Shown here: positions 43,486 to 53,883 of the stretch, in pieces
How positions within the stretch are numbered: the stretch's first letter is position 1
How the letters are laid out: the number at the start of each line of letters is the position of its first letter
Source: Cotesia glomerata
Taxonomy: Eukaryota; Arthropoda; Insecta; Hymenoptera; Braconidae
NCBI RefSeq assembly: GCF_020080835.1
Contig: NC_058162.1
Coordinates: forward strand, 12,601,323 to 12,665,322
Reading direction: 5' to 3'
DNA length: 64,000 bases
Translations under genes and position numbers: made by a program
The notes under the pieces: model-generated
Told to the model about the DNA's origin: nothing
What the model saw: only the letters and a program-made list of their open reading frames with translations
Databases searched by the model: none

Positions 43486-44148
43486 TTAATCAGCTATTCC
43501 AGCACCATATTGTAAGCCTTCTTCAGCTTCATATGCTTCATTTTGAGCTTGTAGCTTTTCTTTTCGTGCTTTTCGGGCTTCTTTACTGTCCAAGGAGCTG
43601 CGTCGATTCTGACGGGTTACGCGCTGACTGTCGGATTGTTGTGCGTGATTGAAGCTATTGTTCCCAACGATGAGACCTAACTCGTTCATGACTAATAAAA
43701 TACTTGAACTGCCTTCATTAAATAAGCAAGCAGCCAAGTATGCAGCAATTTCAATAGTTTTTAAACCACTATGCAAATGTTTAGGGGCCATACGCCAAAT
43801 AGTTGAATTAAAACTTTCATTAGCATTTTGAGTATGGCCTCCTAAACATCTCTCCAATAAATCGACCCGGGATAAATCCTGATAAATTGGAAAAATCGCT
43901 TTTTGAACGTCAGGATGCAAAGGTGTCGGATGTTTTGGAGGTTCTGTCCCCAGAGCTTTAGCTTCGTTCCACTTACACCAGCTATCTACACCCTTTGGAC
44001 ATTTGTCATGTTGTGGATTATCATCTGTTGATATCATATGGAAATAAGTTGCCAATATCTCATTTTTCATGTCTTCAACGCTATTTACATTTCTCCTAAT
44101 TGCTAGTCCATAGTAAGTGCTTAATTTTTTTATTAAAACTTCTGTCAA
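43486..44148 (-). pseudogene. C-terminal fragment of Kolobok/Mutator-like transposase
   Basis: 220 codons align with residues of about 375-581 of the transposase at 37267-39012: KKLSTYYGLAIRRNVNSVED, then CPKGVDSWCKWNEAKA, the third catalytic block ERCLGGHTQNANESFNSTIW, and the terminal GLQYGAGIAD. The first two catalytic aspartates would lie upstream, where the sequence (44149-44376, close to the end of the element) has no room for them, so they are deleted. Inactive. Divergence from the 581-aa protein is large, so it is a different family. Confidence 0.85.
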
Positions 44149-44550
44149 CTTGGAAGTATATGAATGACTACCTACTCGACCCTAACCGACCGCTCCGTTC
44201 AGGTAATTATGTTCTCGGGCGCTGTACCGAGCGCACTTACTAAATCGCTTGTAACTTTTGAACGAATAATAATTTTTACCTGAAATTTTAACTGTATATT
44301 TTTCAATAGTTTTACAAGCGATTTATGAAAAAAAAAAATTTTGAATTTCTTCAAGCCTCTACACGTATTTCCCCCCTTAAACTGCTATTAGAGTTTTGAG
44401 CTCAAAGACTTCAAAATGACACAAAAATCATATTTGTGAGCTCGAAGAGCTCAAAAACGTAATGTGTAATTTTGAGCGCTTAAGTACAAAATGAGCAGGA
44501 AGTTGCAGGGATGGCCTTTAGGGTCAACCGTCGTCCTAATTTTTTCATTG

Positions 44551-45074
44551 TCAACTTTATTCACGCTAACTTTGTATAAGTAGAAATCATTCTTTGAAAA
44601 ATTACACCAAGCAGTCCCGAGATGGCATATTCTAACATTGCTCTAGTTAATGAGCATGATATTACCGTCTCTATTGTCTATGTAGACGGGTTTGATACTT
44701 TATGGCATACCTAACCTCAAAATAATTTTCTCATTGTTTGTTGCATTAAGTGATTAGTCCAAAAATCAAGCGACAGTAATACTAAGACAGAACAAGCCAA
44801 TATTTTATTAAACTATATTCAAATTATTATTTTAATATCAATTTTTCGCTGTCACTTACGTTTAAGGGCTTATCGTTAACGGTGTAATCGTTAATCGTTA
44901 ATCGAGTTTATCGTTAACGAGTTTGGTACATATGATGAAGATCAGAAACATTATTTATTATTAATAGTTCAACGATGTAGAAAAGAATTTCCAACGTGTG
45001 CCAAAAAGCTATATTCACCTTCAAAATCTTGATGTGTTTTCAATCATATGAGTAATTATTTGAAATTTATTATT
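44551..45074. other. Interior of the inner hAT-like element, no gene recognised
   Basis: AT-rich, with a short run of TATCGTTAACG/TAATCG units at 44870-44935. No coding sequence supported. Confidence 0.4.
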
Positions 45075-47340
45075 GCTCGAAAAATTAGAAGAAAATATTG
45101 AAACGGGGATCCACCGCTCTCTTGGTTACTCCTAAATTTATTTAGGGCGCCACTGGATTTTTCCCACAGTATCCAGAAACTGGACCAGAACATGGAGTGG
45201 TAACTCAGGGTCGTGAGATATCATTAGGAAGGATACAGAAATTATTAAAAGAAATTCATTTTTACAATTTATTTTATTTAACCAACCCTAATTACAAAAG
45301 AAAAACCTCTTACAAAATATCAAATAAACTTAATCCCGACGATACCCTCTTATGGAGCGTCTATATCGCGGTTTCTATCATAGTTTCTATTCCCGACAGT
45401 ACCCTCATATGGAGCGTCTATACCGCGGTTTCTAGCTTACTACCGTTGTACCCCAAATCCGGCGTCTATACAACGGCTTCTAAGTGCGCCCAGAAAGCAG
45501 AGGAGGATACCATGAATCCCTAGGCTACACTCCAATAATATTTCCACATACACCCACAATATTTAATTATCAACTTACGCTTATTGCACCCCCACCTGGG
45601 CGTCTATGCAAAGGACTCTAAGTATGCCCAGGAAGCAGAGGAGGATACCATGAATCCCTAGGCAACACTACAATACTTAATACTACCCACCCACACTATT
45701 ATTTAATTTTCCAAACACACTAAATATTTCCTCGTGATTTTACAAGTTAAAATTTATATATTTATTTCCCAAAATTACTATTCCATTCATCCCAACTTGA
45801 TTATAAATCCTAATTCCAAATTTCAAATTAAAATTATTAACTAATTTATTGCCGTGGTCTTAATAATACAACAATAAATATTTAATTACAAGAGGTCTTC
45901 GTATCTTGAATTAATAGATTAAAATCTATTGACAGAGAGAAGGTCTTCATAATCTGCCAACAATGTTTGGTTACTTCCGAGATTTTACCAATTAATTTTT
46001 CCAAGTTTTAACATTAAATTTACTTAATTTATTTCACCAGAATTTATTAAATATTTTATTAGGTCGTTGTTAATTTAGTCCAAATTATTTTCCCAGAATT
46101 TATGAGTTAATTTTATTTAATTAAGAACTTAATTTTTATGAACTAAAAATTTATCAATTGATTTTATTTGATTTATTTTGACTAAACTATTTTACTTGTC
46201 CTTGAATGACCGAGTTTTATTTTCCCTAAATTATTTCCTTTTTCTTTCTATTGTGTTTGCTTGTAAAACTTAGCATTTATTTTATTTTATTTTATTTTAA
46301 CTGAGGATTATATTCTGCCTAGCAACACCGTAAGATTTTAGTCTCGACCTTGAGTGTCCTCTACTCAGCGCTTCGCGCGGGACCAGATGGCTGATGCTCT
46401 CGCTCGGTCTTGCGTCTCTGTCGTAAGTTTTTGGTGTAATTTTTTCTCTGAAGAATTTTTACAAGTTTTATTTTCTACTTTCAATTAAATAATTTACATT
46501 AACAATTTTAGTGATTTTTACTGATTCTAATTTTATTACAAATAAATTTTATTTTAAACAATTAAATTTTTACCATAATTTATTTAACTGATTTAAATTA
46601 ATTTAACTTCAAATGATTTTACTAAAACTTCTCTAAAACGTTTTACTGGTTTTACCTTATGCAATTAATTAAATAAATTCAGTTAACTCAATTACCAAAG
46701 ACAATTTGTTTTACATGGCACCGAAGTCATGAATTGACCAACCGAAAGTATTCCTAGTAAAGTCAATCCAAACTCTGCCTACGTAGTAAATTAATGAACC
46801 GAAATAATTCCTGGTTTCATTAATTAAATATTTAGTACTTTTATTTCTGACTTGTTCTTAAATTCATTCTTAATTTTATTCTGATTTTGCTTCTGGACTT
46901 GTCTCGATTATTCTTAAATTTATTCTGAATATGATCTATACTAATAAATGGAGAGCCGGTTTTTTTGTCCGGTTATACTACGAAAACTACTGAACCGATC
47001 AGAATAATACTTATACCATAAGATGCAGCGTGTTTCGGAGAAGGTTTTAGTATATGTTACACAGAGTATAGTACAGAGCGGACGTTATTTTTTCTATCTG
47101 ATTGCTGGTGGCTTTTTGTCTACTATTTTGCTTATTGTCTGACTTTGGGTTGTTTATTGTTGAAGTGTGGATTATTGTGAGTATTTTGTGATATTAATCT
47201 CTACAGTGGAGAGTGTAGTTCTTTAGTTTTAATTAAAACATTTATTCCGTTTTTGGATTGAGGTTGTGTTTTCTGCGGGGCACGTTTTCTCTTGCTGCTT
47301 ATTGACTGCATTGTGCTGCCATCTAGCGGTGTCTGTTGCA

Positions 47341-48396
47341 ATGACTGCTTATTGTGTGATCTGTGTTCGCGGTATTACCGACGTGTCAGCTTTGATTCAA
47401 ACTAAGGCTGAATGTAAGCATTATTATCATGACTCTTGTGTAAAAGTTTGTTGTAATTTGCCGAGTAAGTCGCTAGCTGCTGCGAAGATTGTAAACAAGT
47501 GTCCGGTCTGTGTTCCGGATGTCTCTGACATTTTGAATAAGATTAATGAGCGACTGAGCAGTGTTGAGAAGATTGACGTGATAAGCAAGAAGCTTGAGGG
47601 TATCAATGTTGATGAGATCAATGAGATCAGTGCTAAGCTCGAGCAAATTGGTAAGATTGGCGACATCGGCATGAAAGTGGATGGGATGGTGGCTAAGGTT
47701 GATGGTTTCGTGAAGTCTATCGCGTCAGTCGAGGGAAAGATTGATCACTTGAGTCTTGAGTGTAACTCGCTGAAGATTACAGTTAAAGAGCTTCAGGAGC
47801 GCTTGATTGAAGTTGAAAAGGGCCAGCCTGGTCTCTCTGCTGACCTTGCTGAAGAGATTAAGGGTGCTGCGCAGAGGGTGTGCGATGGTAGTCTCGAGTT
47901 GAGAACGCTGCAGCTTGAATCTCAATTACTAGCTGATGAGATTACAATTGGTGGGCTTCCAGAGGGGCGCGGTGAAAGACTTATGGACACATTTACGTTA
48001 TTTACCACTGCTATTGGAGTTCAGGTTGCTGAGAGAGATGTGGTTAAACTGGAGCGGCTTGGAAGGGCTGGTGCTATGAATCGCAATGTACGCGTTAAGT
48101 TCGGCAGTCAGAGGTTTGTTGATGAGGTTATGAAGAGTGTAAGGAGTAATCCTGTGAAGCTGGGTGCTGTAATGCCTAAAGCGCAAGTTCCTGATGCTCC
48201 TGTGTATGTTCATAGGCGTTATCCCTCTTCTCTTTACAAGCTTCGTGCTGATGTGCGTAAGGCTTATCCTAGGATCCAGGCTAGGAGTGTCTGGATTTCT
48301 TTTGCGTGTGTTAACGTCCGGTATGCGGAAGATAAGCCTCCAGTGAAGCTGTTACCTTCAACGGGAGTAGGTCCTTTGCGGGGTCTGCTTGATTAG
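47341..48396 (+). CDS. CR1/L2-group ORF1 protein (PHD-like finger, coiled coil)
   Basis: ORF1 proteins package the element RNA. The ATG at 47341 is chosen because the finger starts right after it; the frame is open further upstream to 47266. Residues about 4-55 form a PHD/RING-like zinc finger: YCVICVRGI, then AECKHYYHDSCVKVCC and NKCPVC. A heptad-rich coiled coil follows (residues about 60-165: ILNKINERLSSVEKIDVISK...). The conserved ORF1 C-terminal domain begins at ITIGGLPEGRGERLMDTF and has KAQVPDAPVYVHRRYP. Finger plus coiled coil plus this domain is a common CR1/L2-group plan. The open frame ends 45 nt before the ORF2 frame opens. No damage is seen. Confidence 0.85.
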   Translation: MTAYCVICVRGITDVSALIQTKAECKHYYHDSCVKVCCNLPSKSLAAAKIVNKCPVCVPDVSDILNKINERLSSVEKIDVISKKLEGINVDEINEISAKLEQIGKIGDIGMKVDGMVAKVDGFVKSIASVEGKIDHLSLECNSLKITVKELQERLIEVEKGQPGLSADLAEEIKGAAQRVCDGSLELRTLQLESQLLADEITIGGLPEGRGERLMDTFTLFTTAIGVQVAERDVVKLERLGRAGAMNRNVRVKFGSQRFVDEVMKSVRSNPVKLGAVMPKAQVPDAPVYVHRRYPSSLYKLRADVRKAYPRIQARSVWISFACVNVRYAEDKPPVKLLPSTGVGPLRGLLD

Positions 48397-48441
48397 CAGC
48401 GAGTTCCTCCCTCGGTATCATCATCATCATCACCTGGAGGC

Positions 48442-51281
48442 GTGTCTGACATTGTGGTTGGCACTCTGCGACCTCTGTTCAATAAAAAGTGTTTGAGAGT
48501 GTGTCATGTTAACGCTCAATCGTTAAGGAATGAGCGTCATTTAGAGATTTTTAAAGAATATTTTCGTGGGAATAAGTATGATGTCATTGCTGTGTCTGAG
48601 ACTTGGTTAAATCATCTAATATCTGATGATATGGTGTACCTGCCGTCGTTTGTGCTTCATCGTCATGACCGGTGCCTGCGGAGCGGTGGTGGAGTTGCTC
48701 TCTATGTCAAGGATGACCTGATGTCTAAGTGTGTATTGTCCTCTACGAATCTAGTAGATAAGCATCCAGAGTATTTGTTTGTTGAAGTTTCAGGATCATC
48801 TAAGGAGCGAATCTTGGTAGGAGTTGTTTACAAGCCCCCTAATACTGGTCATCTTGATGATTTGGAGGATGATCTTGAAGCTGCTGTTGCGACCTACAGA
48901 AATATAATTATTATGGGCGACTTCAACTCTGATTTGAGCTCCAGGAACTTCTACGGTGATCAGCTGCGTAGACTATGTGTTAGTTTTAATCTGAATATCG
49001 TTCCATATGAGACGACGCATCACCTTCAGAACTCTGATACGTGGCTTGATGTCTGTGTTGTTGATGATGCTGCTAAGATCCTGTCTACTGAGCAATCTGC
49101 CCAGCCGTTTTTGTCTGATCATGATTTAATATCTATTGAGTATAACTATAAGGTAGAGCAGCAGAAATTGAGGAGCTTTACATATCGGAGCTGGCATAGT
49201 ATTGATGATGAACTACTGGAACGGCTGTTTAATGAGGTTAACATTGAGGATATGGAACTGCAAGCGTCTGTTGAGGATATGAATGTATGGTTTCATCGGC
49301 AGCTTCGTGATATTATTGATGCTGTTGCTCCTGAGAGAATGATCAGCCCTCGTCGCCCCCCAGCGCCGTGGTTTATTAGCTACATCAGGGATCTTCAGGC
49401 TCGTCGTGACAAGCTGTATAGGATCTTCAGGAGAACTGGCTATGCCTATAAGGAGTATACTGATGTGCGGCGTTTGGTGAAGCAGCGAATAAGTGAAGCT
49501 AAAAAGCGCTATTTTGATAGTCAATTAAGTTCTGTGAAAAGTGCACAAGCCATGTGGAACGATCTGCGTAGGCTTGGTCTGATAAAGCGTAAGGGTGCTC
49601 GGTCTGCTATTGGAGTGGATTTGAATGAGTTAAATGACTATTTTGTACAGTCGTCTGGTTGTTCTGTGCTTAAGGTTGATGAGTCTGATATTACAACTCA
49701 CTACGGTGGCAATGATAATGTATGTTTTAGTTTCTCAGAGCTTGATGATAATGTTGTTAAGAGGGCAATAATGCGGCTTACTTCCAACTCTGTTGGCCCC
49801 GATAATTTTCCAATTAAAGCCTATAAATGTTTGCTTTCATTTGTGTTGCCATTTGTGACACTACTTTTTAATAGTTCGTTAAATTCAGGCGTATTTCCGA
49901 AAGAGTGGAAGTTATCGCGTATTGTCCCGATACCAAAGAGGTTGAATGCGGAGGTGTGTGCAGATTTTCGGCCAATATCGCTGACAAGTAACTTGTCAAA
50001 GGCACTTGAGCGCTGTGTGCATGATCAAATTGTTAAGTATGTTACTGAGAATAATTATATAGATGAGTATCAGATGGCCTTTAGGAAGGGTTTGAATATG
50101 CAGACTGCGGTCATCAAGCTCTGCGATGACATTCGGTCGGCTATAAATGAGTCTAAAGTCACTGTGGCTGTTTTCTTTGATCTGAGTAAGGCTTTTGATT
50201 CTGTTAATCATATAAGACTACTACGTAAATTAATATCAATGAACTTTTCTGATGATGCAATTGTGTGGATCAGGTCTTACTTGACTCAGAGAAAGCAGCA
50301 GGTGTTCGCAGATGGGTGTGCGTCCTCTTGGAGGAATGTGCTTAATGGTGTGCCGCAAGGGAGTGTGCTAGGCCCTTTATTGTTCTCACTCTATATTTCG
50401 GATCTCTCTCAACGACTGCGCTGTCGATACTTGCTTTATGCTGATGATTTAGCGATATACTTGTCTTGTGATTTGGAACATGTTAATGATTGTGTTGCTG
50501 CGCTAAATGCAGAGATATTTGACATTGTTGAGTGGTGCAATATTAATTATCTTAAGTTGAATGCGTCAAAGACCAAAGCTATAATTTTTGGTAGTAATTT
50601 TAAAATCAATAGTAATAGCTGTAAGTATGCTGATTGCATTCGAGTAGATAACTGTATTATTCGCTACGACACAGTTGTTAAATATCTTGGCGTTTTGATT
50701 GATTGTACTCTTTCGTGGGATTGTCAGGTTACAGAAGTGTGCAATCGGGCGATGCGGGTGCTAGCGCAGTTGAAGGTAAATAATGAAGTCTTCAATGAGA
50801 AATTGCGTATAAAGCTTGTCACCACGCTGATATTTCCGGTGTTTGACTACTGTTGTGTAGGTTACTGTAATATTAGCAATAGTTTGCAGGTGCGGCTGCA
50901 GCGTAAAATGAACTCCTGTGTTCGCTATATTTTTAGGGTTTCAAGGGCTGAGCATATTACGCCGTACTTTAAGAGGCTGGGATGGTTGAAGTTGAGTGAC
51001 AGGAGAAATTATTTCATGGCATGCCTTTTTATAAAGAAATATGTATGGGCTACCGACAATTGTTCAGATGTAATTTGGAGTTTTTGCCGGTAGCTTTGCG
51101 GAGGGGTGATGTAAGGGAGGATTATTTACGCCTGCCTAGATCTAATTGTCGGATATTTGAGAACTCTTTTCTTATCCGCGGGATACGCATTTGGAATGCG
51201 CTACCCCCAGAAGTAACTAAAGCTGAAAATTATGAACTGTTCCGTAGTGCGTGCTATAATTATTATTTGCAAAAGTATTAA
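48442..51281 (+). pseudogene. CR1/L2-group ORF2: endonuclease-reverse transcriptase, late frameshift
   Basis: Nicks target DNA and reverse-transcribes the element RNA. The frame opens at 48442 (a GTG; no upstream ATG is obvious, so reinitiation after ORF1 is possible). Endonuclease motifs, about residues 15-235: HVNAQSLRNERH, VIAVSETWLNH, GGGVALYVKDD, IIMGDFNSDL, FLSDHDLISI. Reverse transcriptase, about 475-740: FRPISLTSNLSKALERCVHD, FFDLSKAFDSVNHIRL (about 579), NGVPQGSVLGPLLFSLYI and LLYADDLAIYL (YADD about 666). The frame closes at 51093, but the expected C-terminus (DYLRLPRSNCRIFENSFLIR, GIRIWNALPPE) continues in the next frame to 51281, so a small indel lies between about 51060 and 51090. 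Otherwise intact; recent inactivation or a sequencing error is possible. Confidence 0.85.
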
Positions 51282-51600
51282 TTTATGATATTGAGCTTTG
51301 ATTGTCATTATTGTATGCTGCTGTGCCTTGAGTGATATTGAATGATATTAGTTTTGCTTAACTGTGCTATTACCAGGTTTTCTGGCAACTTGTCTCATAT
51401 CTACCACGATTATAATTTATAATTTATAATTCACGTTATTATTTCATTATAATATGTTTATATTTTATTATTTTCAATTTATGTAATTACATGCTCTGTA
51501 TTTTACACTGATTATAATGTATAATTATGATGGTCCTGAGGGAGCTAAGGCTCTAGGGTCAATAAAGTTTATTATCTATCTATTATCTATCTATATGATA

Positions 51601-52042
51601 TGGTGATTACTTATCCGGAACCTATATTTTTTTGACTTACAAATAATGAATTTTTATTGTAACTAAATTTATTCTATTCGATTGTCATTTGTTTAAAATA
51701 AATTTTTTAATTATATTGGTTATGTTTATACACTCGACAGATTTCTTCACTTATGAGACCTGCAATTGCTTTAACTGAAACTTTCAATGCTCATAACAAA
51801 TTTTTTTTTTTATATCAATTATTATTCATTTTTGTAAGGAAGACACATGAATATTATAATGATTGCACATGTAAAGTTATAATGAATATTAGCTAGAATA
51901 ATTACATGGATAAAAGGTGGATGCCAATTCGATAGAATTAGGAATCTGTGCAAGTCAAAACAATACTCTAATTAAATTTCAAGTCTAGATCTAAAAATGC
52001 AATTCTATAAAGCACCCAGCGGAGCAGGCGAGTAACAGCTAG
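51601..52042 (+). other. 3' part of the Helitron, no gene
   Basis: AT-rich sequence between the retrotransposon tail and the Helitron 3' hairpin. Nothing coding. Confidence 0.5.
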
Positions 52043-53247
52043 TTTTAAATAAATTCTTAATCATTTTCTGAATAACATTCTAAATATTTCTGATAAATAA
52101 ATTCTAAATAAATAAATTCCAAATAATATTTTAAGTAAATTATAGTGACTAAATTCTTATAGACATTCTAAAGAATATCCTAGATATTATTCTTGATAAT
52201 ATTTTAAGTACATTCTAGTGACTAAATTCTTAAACTAATGATTGTGACCGAACGCGAAATGGCAATCACCTTCAGCCGACTCTCAAGTCTGGGTGCCTGG
52301 CTGACGCCGCATCACCGAGAGATTATTTAGACATAATATTTGTACCTGGAGTTTTTATAATTTTAATTGCGCACTCCCTTGATGAGCTGTAACTCGTTGT
52401 CTTGATGCTGGTACAGAAACCTCCCCTCAGCGAGGTACTTGATCTGGCGGCAGACTTGGTCACCGCGTCGCGTCACGTACTCCCCAGCAAATATTTTACC
52501 TGTAACTGCAAATCGGCATTAGTACTTATTACAAATTAAATTAACTAATGCAAGCTGACAGAAAGGCCTAGCAAGCAATAATTAATAAAGTTTTCATCGC
52601 TTCGTTCCACAGAAGACGAGAGAAATAAAATAATTACCTAGGATAGCTGTTTATTACTTTTTTGCGTGTCTACTTGGCTTGACTGTTGGGTCACAATGAA
52701 TCTTTCGAATCTTGTTGATGCGTTTCTTTCTTCACTCCGTTCTCCCCACTCTCACTACGACGACACCTCCACCTTGGGGACTCACTTACAAGTCTCAAAC
52801 TATCTCTACGAGGGCTTCAGATCACAGCACTCTGTGATGCGTCGATAACTTAATGAGTGCCGATAAAACGGCTTATAACGAGTAACGATCACTCCGTTAC
52901 AATATATTTTTTTTTAAAAACTGTACTTTGAAGACTCCTACTGGTGAACCAGTGTGAGTTACACAAAAAAACTCTAAGGCTATTTTAAAGAGCATGAAAT
53001 TCCCCACAAGGTCCATTAAACCGATTTGCAATATTGTAAAAGCTAGGTAAGCATTAGAAATTTAAAAAAAAAAAGAATTTTTTACATGCATTTTGAATGG
53101 TAAAACTTTAAATTTGAATTGTAAGTACTTAAAACTAATATTAAGAGCTCAAACTTGGTGAGAATTTTTTTTTCTATTTGTAGATTAATATTTTGCATGA
53201 GTAGCGAAAAAAAAAACTTTGCGGAAATGAACTGCCCTAATAGTCAT

Positions 53248-53883
53248 ACATAACTCCGGCTCACAAAAAAAAAGTGGTATGTACTTTGGACCGGACCTAC
53301 CTACTGAAACGAATATTGACCCACTGAATCCGAATTTCGAGTCCGTTTGACCCGGTCACCCTCCAATTTTGAGCATAATGCAAAAAATCCCAAAAAATTG
53401 TAAAAAACTGCAGTCACAGCGATCAAAAAATTCTTGTGGACCCGGATCAAGTATGATTCTTGTGTATTTCAATTTACTGAATCTGAATCTGAACGTTAAT
53501 CAGCCTAGTGCCACGTTAAAGTTTTAAAATTAAAAAAATCTCAAAAAACCAAAAAAATCAGGAAAATTGCAGTTACAAATATGGAAAAACAATCTATAAA
53601 ACATGATTAAATACTTTTCTTGTATTTTTTTAACGCATGAAATACAAGAGATAATAAAAAACGAAAGAAAAATTTACTGCGTAGATCGTTTGAGAACAAA
53701 AGAGTTCGATACCAATGAAGAACAGTTTGAAATTCGAGAAAATTGTTCTCTTTACTCTAGTTATACGTCATTTTTTATAGATATTAAAATTTTTTATATT
53801 TTCAGATTCTTAATTTGTATTTTATGCGCGAAAAAATACAAGAAAAGTATTTAATTATGTTTTATATATTTTTTCTCATATTT
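53248..53883 (+). other. Left inner arm of the outer element, no gene
   Basis: 53255-53590 is the inverse of 56805-56400 (GTGGTATGTACTTTGGACC, GTCCGTTTGACCCGGTCACC). It shares the CACAAAAAAAAA and GACCCGCTGAA-type blocks with the ends of the palindromic element at 32510-36751. 53600-53880 is AT-rich with no recognised content. Confidence 0.6.

Larger units (their letters stand above)
41843..44376 (-). mobile_element. Second Kolobok-type transposon with TTAA duplication, decayed
   Basis: Inverted ends GGGGGGAAATACGTGTAGA at 41843 and the inverse ending 44376, flanked by TTAA (41839-41842, 44377-44380). Comparison with uninterrupted copies of the host repeat supports TTAA as the duplicated target. 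Only the C-terminal part of the transposase is left (minus strand, 43486-44148). A 673-bp foldback element has inserted at 42058-42730. Confidence 0.85.
41641..44550 (+). repeat. GAGCTC-family repeat, copy 9, split by a Kolobok-type element
   Basis: The left part 41641-41842 carries the body block ending GTGTTTTATTAA. The right part 44377-44550 resumes TTAAACTGCTATTAGAGTTT with GAGCTC palindromes and ends GGGATGGCCTTTAGGGTCAA. Uninterrupted family copies read ...TTTTATTAAACTTCTATC at this place, so the split is exactly at a TTAA. Confidence 0.85.
47060..51600 (+). mobile_element. CR1/L2-group non-LTR retrotransposon, nearly complete
   Basis: About 280 bp of 5' UTR, ORF1 (47341-48396), ORF2 (48442-51281, one frameshift), then a short 3' UTR ending in a (TCTAT)n-type tail at about 51570-51600. 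Absence of poly(A) and a microsatellite tail are usual for CR1/L2 elements. The exact 5' edge is uncertain. It lies inside a Helitron, so it either inserted there or was captured. Confidence 0.8.
46935..52042 (+). mobile_element. Helitron with both ends, carrying a CR1/L2-group retrotransposon
   Basis: 5' end TCTATACTAATAAATGG at 46935 and 3' end CACCCAGCGGAGCAGGCGAG then ACAGCTAG ending 52042, inserted between A and T without duplication. TC...CTAG ends plus a 3' GC-rich hairpin are Helitron hallmarks. Comparison with the uninterrupted LTR copy (about 54660-54700) supports the boundaries. No Rep/helicase gene, so non-autonomous. About 4.5 kb of the interior is a two-ORF retrotransposon; the remaining 51600-52042 is AT-rich. 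Confidence 0.8.
45099..52901 (-). mobile_element. LTR (minus orientation) with ATAT duplication, split by a Helitron
   Basis: On the minus strand it starts TGTAACGGAG (plus 52901) and ends CCGTTTCA (plus 45099), flanked by ATAT at 45095-45098 and 52902-52905. Removing the Helitron at 46935-52042 leaves about 2.7 kb that matches the plus-strand LTR at 53884-56395 nearly end to end: AAGAAACGCA(C/T)CAACAAG, GCTATCCTAGGTAATTATTT, GAGTACGTGACGCGACGCGG. The repeated ATGGAGCGTCTATA(C/T) core lies at 45340-45440. No gag or pol, so a solo LTR. A lysine-tRNA-like primer-site motif (TGGCGCCC) lies just inside the 3' end. Confidence 0.8.
40488..53239. mobile_element. Inner hAT-like inverted-repeat element (ATAGTCAT duplication)
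   Basis: Ends TAGGGTGGTTCATTTCCG at 40488 and near-inverse CGGAAATGAACTGCCCTA ending 53239. They are flanked by identical ATAGTCAT at 40480-40487 and 53240-53247. The left arm 40488-40851 is matched by 53239-52902 plus, beyond an LTR insertion, 45098-45075. The same target sequence without insertion is visible in the other arm of the outer element near 56815. The end sequence is related to the outer element, so they are members of one superfamily. The interior is filled by GAGCTC repeats, a Kolobok-type element and an LTR. No transposase remains. Confidence 0.8.
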
